Source: Impatiens glandulifera
Lineage: Eukaryota > Streptophyta > Magnoliopsida > Ericales > Balsaminaceae
NCBI RefSeq assembly: GCF_907164915.1
Contig: NC_061863.1
Location: 4,456,340-4,520,339, forward strand
DNA length: 64,000 nucleotides
Reading direction: 5' to 3'
Both the position numbers and the translations under genes were made by a program. Of this stretch, positions 11,591-24,300 are shown piece by piece. The notes under the pieces are model-generated. The model made no database searches, had not been told where the DNA came from, and saw nothing but the letters and a program-made list of their open reading frames with translations. Every line of letters starts with the position of its first letter. Position 1 is the stretch's first letter.

Positions 11591-12289
11591 AGGGAAGCTA
11601 TTTTTTCTTTTATTAGTCGCACACCGCATATCATGTACTATCTCAAAACAAAAGGTGATGTGCCCAAAATTAGAACCAAATGCACGTAGACAGTAGAAAG
11701 GCAAAATTGAGTAGTGTACAATTTTTTGCCTCTATTTATTACTTTTTATTTTTTTTAATTGAAGGTGCAAAACATTATTTTTAAAAATGGCCAAAATTTT
11801 ATTTCAAGTTAAGCATCGACTACTCCTAGTATAGTCGCCAGAAAAGTTGTAACACCAAAAAGACTACCATTTTTTGACCGAAAAATGAGGGTAAATCAGT
11901 GAACTAATGGGAAAAAAAAGTTAAATAAATGTTTCCTTATCAAACTTGTTATCATGTTTCTTTTTTTTTTTTTTTTGAAGAATAACAAAAACAACATTGA
12001 ATTAGAGGAGTAAGACGACCATTAGATCGTCTCAACCATTGAAGTCTTTTATGTTCCGACTATAGATATTATCGACGAAAAGACGATGAATGCGATAAAA
12101 ACGAAAATATGATGAGACGATATAGAAAAATGTGTATTTTCTCTTTTGAATTTTATTTATATTTGCAAAGTTGGACATTATGCTACTTCACTTAAAAACT
12201 TGTGATTTATTTTTCATTACTCCCCTACTCTCTTTGATTAAATTAAGGCAAACTAACAAATCTCAAAATCACCAAATTCTCCATCATCA

Positions 12290-15200
12290 ATGTCTTCTCT
12301 ACTTCATCAGCCATGTTCGATTTCGTCAAGTTCATCATCTTTCCTCGCCAGCAGTCTGCAAGCAAGAATAGCTCCGACGAATAATTCTTCAAACTGTTAC
12401 ATCAGACTAGGTCGCAGGATCTCGTACTCAGGATGCAGAGCTTCATGGCAAGAGGTCTGTATATACCTTCATTTATCATGGCCAGTTGTTTTCATCTCTC
12501 CTCTACAGAAAGAGAAGACTAATTTTCTGATAATCGTATTCGTTTTTTCTTTTTATGGAATTCGAAGCTTGCCGGAGTTTTAGTATTCTCCGCGATTCCT
12601 TTCACCGCCGTGAAAGCCATAGCAAATAGCCCTCTCGGAGAGTATCTTCAGAAGAGAATGATGGAGAGAAAGAAGTCTGATGTACAGAATTCTTCCAAGC
12701 TCAAGGCACTTGCGGCGAAGGCAAGAGAGAAGAGGTAAACAATGCCTGGTAAGAGATCTTAGGTTTTTAGTATTTCAGTTCACAATTGATTATCTTATGT
12801 ATCAATATATGATGATGGTTTTAGTACTTTGGAATTGGTATTGGGAAAGTAAGACAGTCTAGGTATTCTCCATTGTATAATTTAGGTTAACTTTTAGACG
12901 ATTTTCATGTTACCAGTATTTCTCAAATTCTTGACATTCATCACTGAACTATTCAAGATATATCGATTCTTGTGTGGTATTTTTGGTTTGTTACCCTCAT
13001 CTCTTAGGGTTTCACTTTTAGTCATTTTGACATTGTTGAGTTTTAGATATATGTTTTTTCTTAGTTCAGCAATTGAACTGAATTTGGATCTAAAATGCAT
13101 TTTTCTATGTAGCATATGGTATGGTGAGGACCGACCTCGTTGGCTTGGCCCAATCTCATACGAATATCCTACGTATCTTACTGGAGATATCCCCGGAGAT
13201 TATGGCTTTGATTTGGCAGGTTTGGGCAAGGATCCCGTGGCATTTAAAAAGTATTTCAAGTATGCATTCCAAACCATTTCATTTTTCTCCATAGTTGGTT
13301 TAAAGTCTCGAGAAGAACCTTCTCACATATGTTTTTCCAAACAAAGACTTTTTATAATGACGGATAATGAGGCAAATCAATTTAGGTTAAGTGGATGAGC
13401 TGTGCTGATAATCTGTATGGTTATTTTTTTTGAATAATTAAAAATCTCACAGTTAGAAGGAAGCATTTCAATTGTTTTCCGCCTTAAGTATTTTACCTAT
13501 GTGCGCTTTCTACAGTTTCGAGATACTGCACGCTCGTTGGGCTATGCTTGGAGCACTTGGTGCACTTATTCCAGAACTATTAAACCTGCTTGGAACCTTT
13601 CAGTTTGTTGAACCAGTTTGGTGGAGAGTTGGCTATTCTAAGCTTCAGGTTTGGAATTTTGAAACCTTATTTTGGTGTTTTTTTTTTTCATATGTCCACA
13701 TTTGTTTAACAATTAGCAGAAGAAACCCCATAGTTATGGACCTTCTAGCTCATTGATACATGATCCCTACATGATTTAACAGCCTTCCTAAAAGAAACCA
13801 TGAAAGAAATCCCTAATGTATAGTGGGAAAAACAGTTATATTAGAAATCTAATAATCTGAATTGTTCCTCCAATATTCAAGGGCTTGATCATAGTTAACC
13901 CATCTATCAGTTCACCAATGCATCATGAAGAAGAAAAAAAAGGTGACATCAGGAGAGTTAGAATACCGGTTTATCTTCTTTTACTAAATTTGCATGAACA
14001 TAATCTGAAAAGAGTCCAAGTAAACCACCTATTTGGAAAATCTTTTTACAAAGATTCGTTTGATTTCGATAAATCCTTAACGAAGGAGAACATTGTTTGA
14101 TTCATAATTTGTATGAAAAAAACACATAAAAATACCAATAGATGATTAACATCAATTCCTTGAAAAAAGCCCATTTGGAAACACCTTTTTTTATGTCAAA
14201 TATTTCATATGGATGTGATTATAGAAGAGATCGCGTTTGAAAACAAAACTTAGTGAGACACAAAATCAAAATTTTATTAACGGTTTCTCATTTGGATCCA
14301 CATTCAGATACAGAAACAGAAAGTATTTCTGAATTCCACTTAGCTAAGAATTTCGATTCTTAATCACACATTCAACCCCACCACAGATGTTCCTCAAGCC
14401 CCCCTCCTATTCATCAATTCTTATTCAGACATTTCATTAAAAGTTGTGTTTGGTTATATTTTAAAATTAGTTATATGCTTATAAGCATTTAAGAGAGAAA
14501 AAAAAAAGGAAAAAAATCTCTTAAAACTATGACTTTTTCTAACATAGACATGGAACTGTAATTCAATACCAATTCTTATAGATTGGAATTGTAATTCTAA
14601 TTTCAGTTCTCGTCATCCAAACACGGCTCCCATAAGTATCACTTTCCCAGGCTTGGGGAATCACAGACTGCTTATATACACTTTTCTTTAAAATCTTAAA
14701 GTTTGTATTTATAGATTGTCATGGGAACTGAACTAGAACAACCTGGAAGTTGTTTATTGAACAACTCAATTGCCAGACCACAATGAATTTATGACAAATT
14801 GCTTCTATACTAATTTTAGAGCACCGACCTCTAGATTTTTGGTAATGAATAAGAAATCTTAGCTTTTTTATAACAACATTAGATGTGCATACAAGGTTTT
14901 CATCACTGATTTGATTTGTTCTTCTGTGTATATAAATAATCAGGGAGAGACACTGGATTACCTCGGTATCCCAGGGCTTCACTTGGCTGGAAGTCAGGGA
15001 GTTATCATTATAGCCATCTGTCAAGTCCTTTTAATGGTACCAAAACTATCAACTCATCTCTATTAATCCAACTAATTTGCTATTTCTATTTCCATATTAC
15101 TTTATTATAAGTAAAAGAGTCATTTGTCTAAGCTATAAGAAATCTAAGCATCATAGATTATAGAAGATATAAGGAAGAACTTGAGGTGAGGTGAGATGAG

Positions 15201-16261
15201 AAAGGTTTAAGCCTAAGGGAGAGAAACCAGATTCCACAACATTCATCGTTCATAACTGTTACAAAACACTACTACACAAATTATCAACCTTTTTCTAAAA
15301 AATCAGGTCAGCCGATGTCACAATACCTCCATTAAAGATCAGATATCCCATGAGCGAAAGACTGGTCTAAGTCTTACCATTCCTACATTTATCTTTACCT
15401 TTTATCTTAAATATCCATTAATCATTGCAAACATAATTCAAATCAAAATGACCACTTTTGTGTATTTTCTATGTTGCCAAACACAAAATGAACAAAATGA
15501 TAACTGAATCTGTTCAGCATCTCATTAAAAATATTGTAAATTTTCCTTTCCTTTTTATTTTCTTATTTTTTAGTTGATTAAATGATTGATTTGATGATTA
15601 AAATGATAGTGATATGATAGAGAGATAAATTATAAATAATAAAAAAAAAAAAACTGAATAAAATCCCAAAAGCCTACATCAAATGATCTATGAGACGTGG
15701 TTTTCAGTTGACAAGTATTGTTTATCTGAAATATTTGCATTCAATTTTTTTAGTTTTGATTGAATCATGATCCATATTATAATGACTGTTCTTGATTCAT
15801 TTGATATATCATATTATTATTTTACAGATCATTTAGATTCTTGACAAACATAACAAATATAAGTTTTTTGGATTATGATCATCATACCCAACTTTCTACC
15901 ATTTACAAATATAGTTTTTTCAGTTGACAAGTATTATAATTTATTTTTGACATTTTAGGTTGGACCAGAATATGCAAGATATTGTGGTATTGAAGCTCTT
16001 GAACCTCTAGGAATTTACTTGCCCGGCGACATAAACTACCCGGGTGGCACACTATTCGACCCATTGAACCTCTCACAAGACCCGGTTGCTTTTGAAGAGC
16101 TAAAGGTCAAAGAGATTAAGAACGGGCGATTAGCAATGGTTGCATGGTTAGGATTTTATGCTCAAGCAGCTCTAACTGGTAAAGGTCCTCTTCAGAATCT
16201 TCTTGATCATGTTGCAGATCCCACTCATAATAATTTGTTTTCGGTTTTGAACTTTATGTAA
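12290..16261 (+). CDS. LHCB7: Chlorophyll a/b-binding protein, LHCB7 type (6 exons)
   Basis: Coding exons are 12290-12454, 12568-12734, 13113-13259, 13516-13648, 14944-15036 and 15959-16261. Phases all agree and give a 335-residue protein. The N-terminus is Ser-rich with few acids, as in a chloroplast transit peptide. The first LHC helix carries [20 protein letters not shown] (pigment-binding E-x-x-H-x-R motif). The last helix carries [20 protein letters not shown]. The segments [32 protein letters not shown] and [16 protein letters not shown] match LHCB7 rather than the abundant Lhcb1-6 antennae, and the length fits (about 330 residues). LHCB7 is a rarely expressed thylakoid light-harvesting protein with a long linker between helices; its exact antenna role is not settled. 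Start chosen as the first ATG that opens the transit-peptide-like frame. Introns 4 and 5 carry repeat insertions. No damage is seen. Confidence 0.93.
14205..14635. repeat. Repeat-derived DNA in LHCB7 intron 4
   Basis: The segment around 14205-14330 (GAGA-type start, AAACTTAGTGAGACA, then GGATCCACATTCAGATA) resembles a segment in the first coding intron of the HDA19-like gene (42118-42250). The 14550-14635 part ends CATCCAAACACGGCTCCCATAAG, which looks like the outer end of the Tourist-like small elements seen elsewhere in the window. No element boundaries could be fixed. Confidence 0.45.
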
Positions 16262-16837
16262 ATATGTCTCACGCAAAATGTTGATCTCCGATGTATTTAG
16301 CTTTATTTGAAAAACAATGTTTAAAAGTCATGCTTGTTACTTGAAGTTGATAATTGATATCATATTTGTATAGCATTGATTAATTGTAATAATTATTTGT
16401 TTATGAAAATATGTTATTTTGATTCTAAATTTGATTTCTTATAAACTAAAATATATTATCAAGATCAAACAAAACTCTAAGTTATCAAGTTTCATATTTT
16501 AGTGGTAAAGAAAAAATAATAATGTCCTCATAAAGTCAAAATAAATAAATAAAAGAAATGAGAAGGAAGATAAATAATACGGACAAAACATTTACTTTGA
16601 ACTATTCTCCTTTTAAGAGATTGTTTAATCTTGGTTTTTGTTTTAGTTTTTAGAATTTTGTTAAAAATATTATTTGATATTTGTTTAAGATAATTATTGA
16701 AAAAAATATATTTAAATTTTAAATTTAATAAAAATAAGTAAATATATTTTTATTGATAACTAATTAAGTCAAATTATTTTAACATAATTAATTATTTATT
16801 ATTGTTGAGAGATAATAAGTTTAGAAAGTTACACAAA
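16262..16837. other. LHCB7 3' flank, AT-rich
   Basis: The first ~100 bases probably include the 3'UTR of LHCB7. The rest is AT-rich with no coding or repeat structure recognised. Confidence 0.4.
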
Positions 16838-17350
16838 TCTATATATATATATATACACAATGATGCTTAATTTTTAAAGTGTTCGGAATGTCGGGTCAAG
16901 AGTTGTGATTAATTTAGATATATATGTGAGAGTAAATGGATACTTGGGTCGGATTGTAGGTTGATCCGCCCATAAACTTAAAACGGTTAAAAATAAAATT
17001 AAATATGCTATAGGTATGGTTCGAACTTGTAACCTAGCAAAAACAAGTACAACATTTTAACTAACTAGGCTAATAACACTTTATATTTTAAATTCAACAC
17101 CAAATTTGATGAACGCGGGACATTTTAACAATATAAGTTCAACTTTTTAACTAACTAATCTATATATATATAATGATGCTTAATTTTTAAAGTGTCTGGA
17201 TTGCGGGGTTGAGAGCTGTGGTTAATTTGGATATATATGAGAGTAAATGGATATTTGAGTCGTATTGTGGGTTAACCCGCCCATAAACATTTTTACCGTA
17301 ATATTTTTTCACGATTTTATATATTATTACTCGTGCGGGATACATGCTAG
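16838..17350 (+). mobile_element. Small non-autonomous Helitron (513 bp)
   Basis: It begins TCTATATATATATATA and ends ATACATGCTAG, with A immediately before and T immediately after. That is the Helitron pattern (5' TC, 3' CTAG, insertion between A and T). It has no terminal inverted repeats. It contains two copies of a 5' module starting at 16838 and 17159 (TC(TA)n, then AATGATGCTTAATTTTTAAAGTG). The module matches those of the larger element at 32649-34811. No RepHel coding is present. Confidence 0.75.
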
Positions 17351-20300
17351 TTTACTTTAAAAAAAAAATAAATAAAAAAAATAAATAAAAAATAAAAAAA
17401 TAAATATTGTTGTGAGAGATGATGAACATACATATGAAACTTCTTAACTTGAAATAAAATCATGAATGGTGAGTCAATAAATCGTGTTAAGTGGCTATGC
17501 TTAAAACAAAATAATGATAATAATAAATAATAGATGTACATAACTTTTATAATTAGTAACTAAGTAGTTTTATACTTTATAAATTATTTATAATTGATTG
17601 ATAATATTATATTTCATTTTGTTTTATGTTCTTAAAAAATAAAATAAAAAAATAAAAAATATATTGTTTAATGTATAAACTTAAGAAATGTTAATAAATT
17701 TATTGTTAATTTTTATTTTTAATTTTAAGAAATATATACAATTATCTGAATTAACAGTTTAACCGAGCATATATTCGATCAACCGATCTATTTGAATAAA
17801 GTGTTGATTATTAATATTGAATTTAGTATAATCGAATTATTTTATAGATACATATTCTTTTAAAAAAAAATCAACCAACCAATCCATGAACACCCTATCT
17901 TAGACGAAGAGTGATTTTTTGTTTTAAAAAAATAAAAAATTATACCCAGAAAAACTCAAATTTGTTTTAATCAGAATTATTGAGAAAAAAGATAAATAAA
18001 AACACAAAACAAAATAGTGAAAAGAAATGATAATTTAATATTAAAAGTAAAACTTTAACCCTAAGTTTTGAAATTAATTTAATTAAAAATATTTTTGAAA
18101 ATTTATTAATTCTTTTGCAATTTTGAAAGTCAACCTTACCCATGTCAACTTAAGATATTAAAAAAAAAAATCAAACTTATAAGGTTTTAAATATGATTTT
18201 TATCATTTGATGATAACATTTTATAATAATAAAAATATCTAAATAAAAGTAAAAAAAAAATGTTGAAATGGTTACATTATCATTAACATTTGGCATTTAT
18301 CCGCTCAAGCCAAATATTCCATTCAAATTCATAAGATGACAATAATATGGATAATATTTTGTTCAATCCGTCATTTCATTAAGTTTTAGGCATTTTATTT
18401 CGATTATTTAGATAATTCAAATTTTAATTAAAAATTATTGCATTTTCTTTCTTATTTATGTACTCATTATTTTATAAGCATGAAAACAAACTTTTTATAG
18501 TTATCGAGAATTATAAAGAAGTATGTTAAGTCTTTGGTTCACACATCGAATGTACTTGCCAAACCAGTGTTCTACCAAAAAAAAAAAAAAAAACAGTTAG
18601 GTTTAAAGTTAAAATAATTTCAGGTTTGGTTGGATTTAATTTGTTGATCCTATGTCCATTAAAGGGTTAAGGTTATTTATTTGTAATATTCAATACTTTA
18701 ATTGTTTCAACGGATTGTTCTTGTTTATTAATATATATTATACATATTATATATTAAAGCGAAAGATAAATTTGATTTTATTTATTCACTAAAATTATTA
18801 TAACAACTTAGTGTTTAATTGACCAATTTTGTTTTTAAGTGTTTGTTTAATAAAATATTATTTGAAATTATTATGTTAGGCCTTAGTATTTTTGTATTTG
18901 ATTGTGTTTAATTACTTGTTTCAAAATTTATGTAAAACATAACAACATAAAAATTATTAAGGAAATAAGTTTAAATATTTAAACAATTATCAAACTAATT
19001 AAGAAATAACTCATTTCAATTTTATTACACAACTTATTTAAATAATTAAAATGAAAGATGTATTTATGAAAAAAAACAGAATTGTACAATAAAATCAATC
19101 CATCTATCATAATATTAACTAATATATAACAAACACTTTATATCTAATATGGATTTTTATTATATCAAAACTATATAGACTAATAATGATATTTTTCTAT
19201 TAATTATAAATTTAATACTATACTTTTAAATATATTTAATATGTTTAATTTTTAATAAATTATTTTTCTTATTTATTTGGATAAACTATTTGAACAAAAG
19301 AAAAAGTAATTTTTTTAGAAATATGGTCATTAATTGGTGGCACCTTCCGTACAATCTTATCGGTTGGTGAGAGGTGACAACTTTGTACCGCCCCACCATG
19401 TCCTTTCTGCTCATTTTCTTTTTCTTTTAGTTCATATAATTATTTATTTATAATTTTTATATAAAAAAACAAGTTTATTTGAAACATGCCTTTAATATGT
19501 AAAAATATATTTCATATATATTTACAAAAATAATTAACCATTTGAAAACAGTTTTATTGAAAAAGTAAGACTTTAAAAAGAAAAAATATATATAAAAATA
19601 GATATAGTAGGATCATAGTTTAAAAAAAATAGTTAATAGCTGAAATTGGAGCTTGATATGAGTTTGAAAAACAATATCAATTTATTTAAAGACTATTTTT
19701 TTAATATCATATTGGATTTTAATTTAAATTAAATAATATTTTAAAATATATTTTAATTATATATATTAACTAATTTAATTATATGTCTATTTTCAAACAA
19801 TTCAATTTGTCATATTTAATAAATATAATCATATAGTTTAACTTTTGTGATTAATGTTTTTATTCATAAAAATAAACTATCTTCTATCAAATAAGGTATA
19901 TTATATTTTTATATTCAGATATAGAAACACTGATACAATTAATCTGAATTATTTAAATACTTCCTATATTACATTATATAAATTATTAATCAAATATTAA
20001 AAAAAATTAATTTTAATTTTATCATTATATATTATACATTTTTTTAAAACTTAATTTATCAAAATCACCCCATCACCATCAATCACAACTTTTTAAATAA
20101 CTCATAAATTATTTAAATATCTCACTACCAACAAAAATCTTATTTTTGCATAGATCTCAATATTTTTTTTCCTCTTTAAATTATTTTAATAATTCAAACC
20201 AAACCAAACCATTGTAAAAAAAAAAATAGATAGGTCTATTATTACTTGATTATTGTAAATTTTAAGTGGCTTTATACATATATATAGTAAAATTATAAAT

Positions 20301-20690
20301 TGAAATATAGAGTTAGTAGTGTGAAATATTTGAAAATAACAAGCTCTTATAACTGTTTTTTTCAACGCCCAAAATCATTATTAAATAGTTAAGATATTTT
20401 TATTTACTTAAGAACCTAACCTACTCTCACACAATAATGACTATAATATAAATATTTTATTTAAAATATATATACTTAAAAAAAGAAAGTTTGAAGATAA
20501 ATATTTATTCATTAAAATACTAGATCCTGCTGGAACTATTAATTATTGAATTATTATTTTACTCATATAATACAAAGAACAAATAAAAGTGAATGCTTGT
20601 TTTCAAATGAATTAAAAAAAAAGAAAAAAAAAGGATAAAGTTGGAAAGGTCGTCGATTCTTCATAAGTGGATGAAAGTTTTAACCCCCAT
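17351..20690. other. Intergenic AT-rich region
   Basis: More than 3 kb of AT-rich DNA with homopolymer and TA tracts and no credible ORF or conserved protein. The SPL14-like promoter must lie in the last part. A slightly GC-richer patch at about 19330-19410 is not identified. Confidence 0.5.
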
Positions 20691-20783
20691 AGTTTGATTG
20701 AATTTACGAAGAAGAAAAAGCATCAGTTTTCATCAGATTCTAGAGAGAGAAAGAAAAAGTAGAAAAGTAAAAGGAAGAAGAAG

Positions 20784-20822
20784 ATGATGAAACTGCGTGG
20801 ACCTTCAGATAAACTGATCTGA
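20784..20822 (+). promoter_or_regulatory. Upstream ORF 1 in the SPL14-like leader
   Basis: ATG at 20784 opens a 12-codon frame (MMKLRGPSDKLI) ending at TGA 20820-20822, inside the purine-rich (GAA-repeat) sequence expected to be the first, non-coding exon of the SPL gene. A uORF there could reduce translation of the main ORF. Whether it is transcribed depends on the start site, which is not visible. Confidence 0.4.
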
Positions 20823-21063
20823 TCATTTCCGATTCAGAGAACTGACTTGTTTGATTTGAAACAATCAGATTTCCATCTTTGTAAAAGCTTCACATACGGT
20901 GGAGATCTGAAGAAGAAGAAGAAGAAGATCGATCGAGAGGTTAGATTAGATTAGATTCGATTCCGTCTCTTCTAATTCAAACTATTCGAATTTGAAGAAT
21001 CTGGAGTAGTCAAACACAGACGATTTGAGACGATTTGAGAAGAAGAAGAAGAAGTGGATATAG

Positions 21064-21078
21064 ATGGAAAGTTGTTAA
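21064..21078 (+). promoter_or_regulatory. Upstream ORF 2 in the SPL14-like leader
   Basis: A minimal ORF, ATG GAA AGT TGT TAA, lies 14 bases before the inferred 5'UTR intron donor (21093). It would lie in the mature leader if the inferred first exon is right. Confidence 0.4.
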
Positions 21079-21372
21079 CCGCGTCTCTCAAGGTATTATA
21101 ACGCGTTTTCACTTTCTCTTTCTTGCTTTTTTTCTGTCCTTTTTGTTCTGTTCATAGCTGGATACACTTGAGAAGTCCGAGATTTCCGCTTTAGATTGTT
21201 CTTCATTTATATTCTTAACCTAAAATCCAACTCATTGTATTTGTATTCTAATCAGGACTTTTTTTTGGATACTATTATGAAAAATGTCAAATCAAATTAT
21301 AATTAGTTGTTGTCTTCTTCGTTTGAAATTATAGGTCGTCTGACGAACAAACAAGAGAATTTTACTTTCGAG

Positions 21373-24300
21373 ATGGATGAATTTGGCGCTCAATTTGTTC
21401 CTCCTATATTTATCCAGCAACAGCTTTCAGGCCGATTTCGTGACGGACCTTCACATCAAGTAGCTAAGAAACGTTCTTTTCCTCCAATTCAAAGCACTAG
21501 TTCACAACCTCATCAGCAACAAGCAACTAGATTTCAGAATTCAGTTGGTCAATGGAACGCCAGTGCTTGGGATTGGGACAGTGTTGGATTTTCTGCTAAA
21601 CAATTGGGATCTGATGAAACAGGTCTGAATAACCGCTCTATTGATCAAGTAGATGGAAGCTTGAGTCTAAAGTTGGGCGGTGTAGGAGGAGGAGGTGTTG
21701 AAGAAATTGTTCAAAAGACTGGGAAGAGGATCCGGGCCGGTTCTCCTTCTGGCGGGAACTATCCGATGTGTCAGGTTGACGATTGCAGAGAAGATCTATC
21801 AAAGGCTAAAGATTATCATCGTAGACATAAAGTTTGTGAGGTTCATAGCAAATCAAGTAAAACTGTGGTTGGAAAACAATTGCAGAGGTTCTGTCAGCAG
21901 TGCAGCAAGTAATTCTCCAAGTTCCCTTTTTTTAGAAACATTTCATAATTTTCTCAGAGAAATGAACTTCCTTTTACTCAAATTAGCAGTAGCAGAGCAC
22001 AAGAACTCATGTCCATAACGTCATGTGTTCGAGTCTTCACACCCGGATCATTTTCAAAAAAATAGAAATTAGAAGTAAACGAATCAATGAAATGTGTTTT
22101 TATCTTTCACATATGCATAATGAACATAAATCATCTTCAACCAATTTGAATTTACTCACCTTATCTTTTGTTAGTATCATTTTTTTGCTTCGACACGTAA
22201 CTCTGGCTTTAGTTCAATATAGATCCCTCTTCAAGTCGAAGGGTCTTTCCAAAAGAATGTGTCTTTCCCATTTCACATTTTTTATTGTCTTCCACTTTAA
22301 TAGTTGGATACTTAACTCAATTCCTGCACAGATTCCATCCCCTTACTGAATTTGACGAGGGGAAAAGAAGTTGTAGACGTAGACTTGCTGGCCATAACAA
22401 GCGCAGAAGAAAAACTCAAACGGAAGATATTGGGCGTAGTGAAAACAGTGCTGTTACTGCTACTGCAAATATGGACATTGTTAACTTGCTAAGGGCTGGT
22501 TTGTCGACAACTGGACCTAGCCAAGACCAGCTCATTCAGATTCTTAATAAAATAAACTCATTGCCATTGCCAGTGCCAATGCCAGTCGACCTTCAGCCAA
22601 AACCGACTGGAATTGTTCCGAATCAAGCGTTATTGAATCCCACCATGGATTTGCTTACTGTGTTTTCATCACCCGAAGGCAATAATATCCAACCAAAAGT
22701 TGTGTCCAGAGTTCATTACTCCTCCGAAAGCAGCAGTCCCATGGACGAGTCATCCTCACCTTCATCTTCTCCGCTTGTTGTTCAAAAACTGTTTCCAATG
22801 CACGAAAGGATCACAACTAGTCAGGAGGAAGCTAATCCTAAGGTTGAACGAAGTAGAGGTCAAATGAAGAACAACTCTTTTGTCCTTTTTGGAGAGTCGA
22901 TTGAATCTGCTGAAAATGATCTGTTCCATAGCCCTCCATATCAAGCAGCAGAGCAGCCTTCATCATCCGGATCTGATCATTCGCCTTCTAGTTTGAGTTC
23001 TGATTCACAGGTTATTCTAGTTTCATAAAAAAAACATTTCTATTATGTATGTATTGTGTACTCATGTTATGTTTATTTTCAACAACCCGTAGGATCGTAC
23101 TGGTAGAATAATTATCAAACTATTTGATAAGGATCCTAGTCATTTACCTGGCGGTTTAAGAACACAGGTGAGTTCTGAGTAGTATTAACCATTTTCATCG
23201 AGTTATCTAACTCTAACAATCACAAAGATGATAATATTATTATTTTCTTACTTTCTTATCAGATCTTCGATTGGCTTTCTCATAGCCCTTCTGAAATGGA
23301 GAGTTATATAAGACCTGGTTGTGTAGTTTTATCTATTTACATATCAATGTCGTCTGCTGCTTGGGATCAGGTATGATCGCTTACATATATATTTATTTTC
23401 TTCTTTTTGATTTGACTGGATTTTCATGATAACCGCGGTTTGCTTTGCAGCTAGAAGAAAATCTTGTTCCTCGTGTGAGTTCTTTAGTTCATCATTCCGA
23501 CACTGACTTCTGGAGAAGCGGGAGATTCCTAATTCGGACAGATAACCAGTTAGCATCGTACAAGGATGGTTAGTAGGAATATTTTGAATTCCGTATCTTT
23601 TTGAAAAGGAAATTAAAGCAAAGGGACAATGTTATTTAAATTCCTTTAAGATCGAAATAATCCCATGACACAAACTTTTTTTTTACCTTACAGGAAAAAT
23701 TCGACATTGCAAGTCATGGAGAACACATCGTTCCCCAGAGTTATTATATGTGTCTCCTTTGGCTATTATCAGAGGCAAAGAGAGTTCTCTTATGTTGAAG
23801 GGAAAGAACCTGAATACTCCCGGGACCAAGTATGTTTTTTCTTGAATAAAATTATTTCTTTCCGCATCTCTTTTCTGATCCGACGATTTTTCTTTTGTAA
23901 ACTGTACAGGATTCACTACACTCATACTGGTGGTGGGTATTCATCAAAGGAAGTTGGGGAATTAGCTTTCCATGAAACTCGACAAGATGAGCTAAGCTTA
24001 GTTAATTTCACAATCAACGAGAAATCTTCTGAGGCTGTTGGTCGATGTTTCATTGAGGTAGGGATATTTTTTTTTTGTCAAAAGGAAGTTTATCTTATAA
24101 ATTAAAGCCCTGTTCGATCTTGGGTTATATGTGGATAACCAATAGGTTATTTCAAATAATTTTATTAGGTGGCGTAGATTATTGAAAATTGGGTTATTTT
24201 GGGGTTTATATATATAACAAAAACATATTTTTTCTCAAAAAGAAAGCGGTATTTTGGTTAACCTTGTTCAATTTGGGTAATTTGTGTTTAATTTCAAAAT

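Larger units (their letters stand above)
9409..11720. other. Non-coding region with degraded repeat DNA
   Basis: Moderate complexity and no conserved ORF. It holds a run of about four imperfect ~90 bp repeats (9930-10260) and a pair of ~137 bp imperfect repeats starting at 11363 and 11500. Composition and phrasing resemble decayed LTR or intergenic retroelement sequence, but no LTR boundary, PBS or pol fragment is seen, so the class is not assigned. A CACGTG G-box core occurs at about 11262, roughly 1 kb upstream of LHCB7. Confidence 0.45.

Noticed and set aside
12907..13398. 163-codon plus-strand ORF
   Set aside because: It is LHCB7 exon 3 (13113-13259) extended into both neighbouring introns; the conserved part is covered by the gene model.
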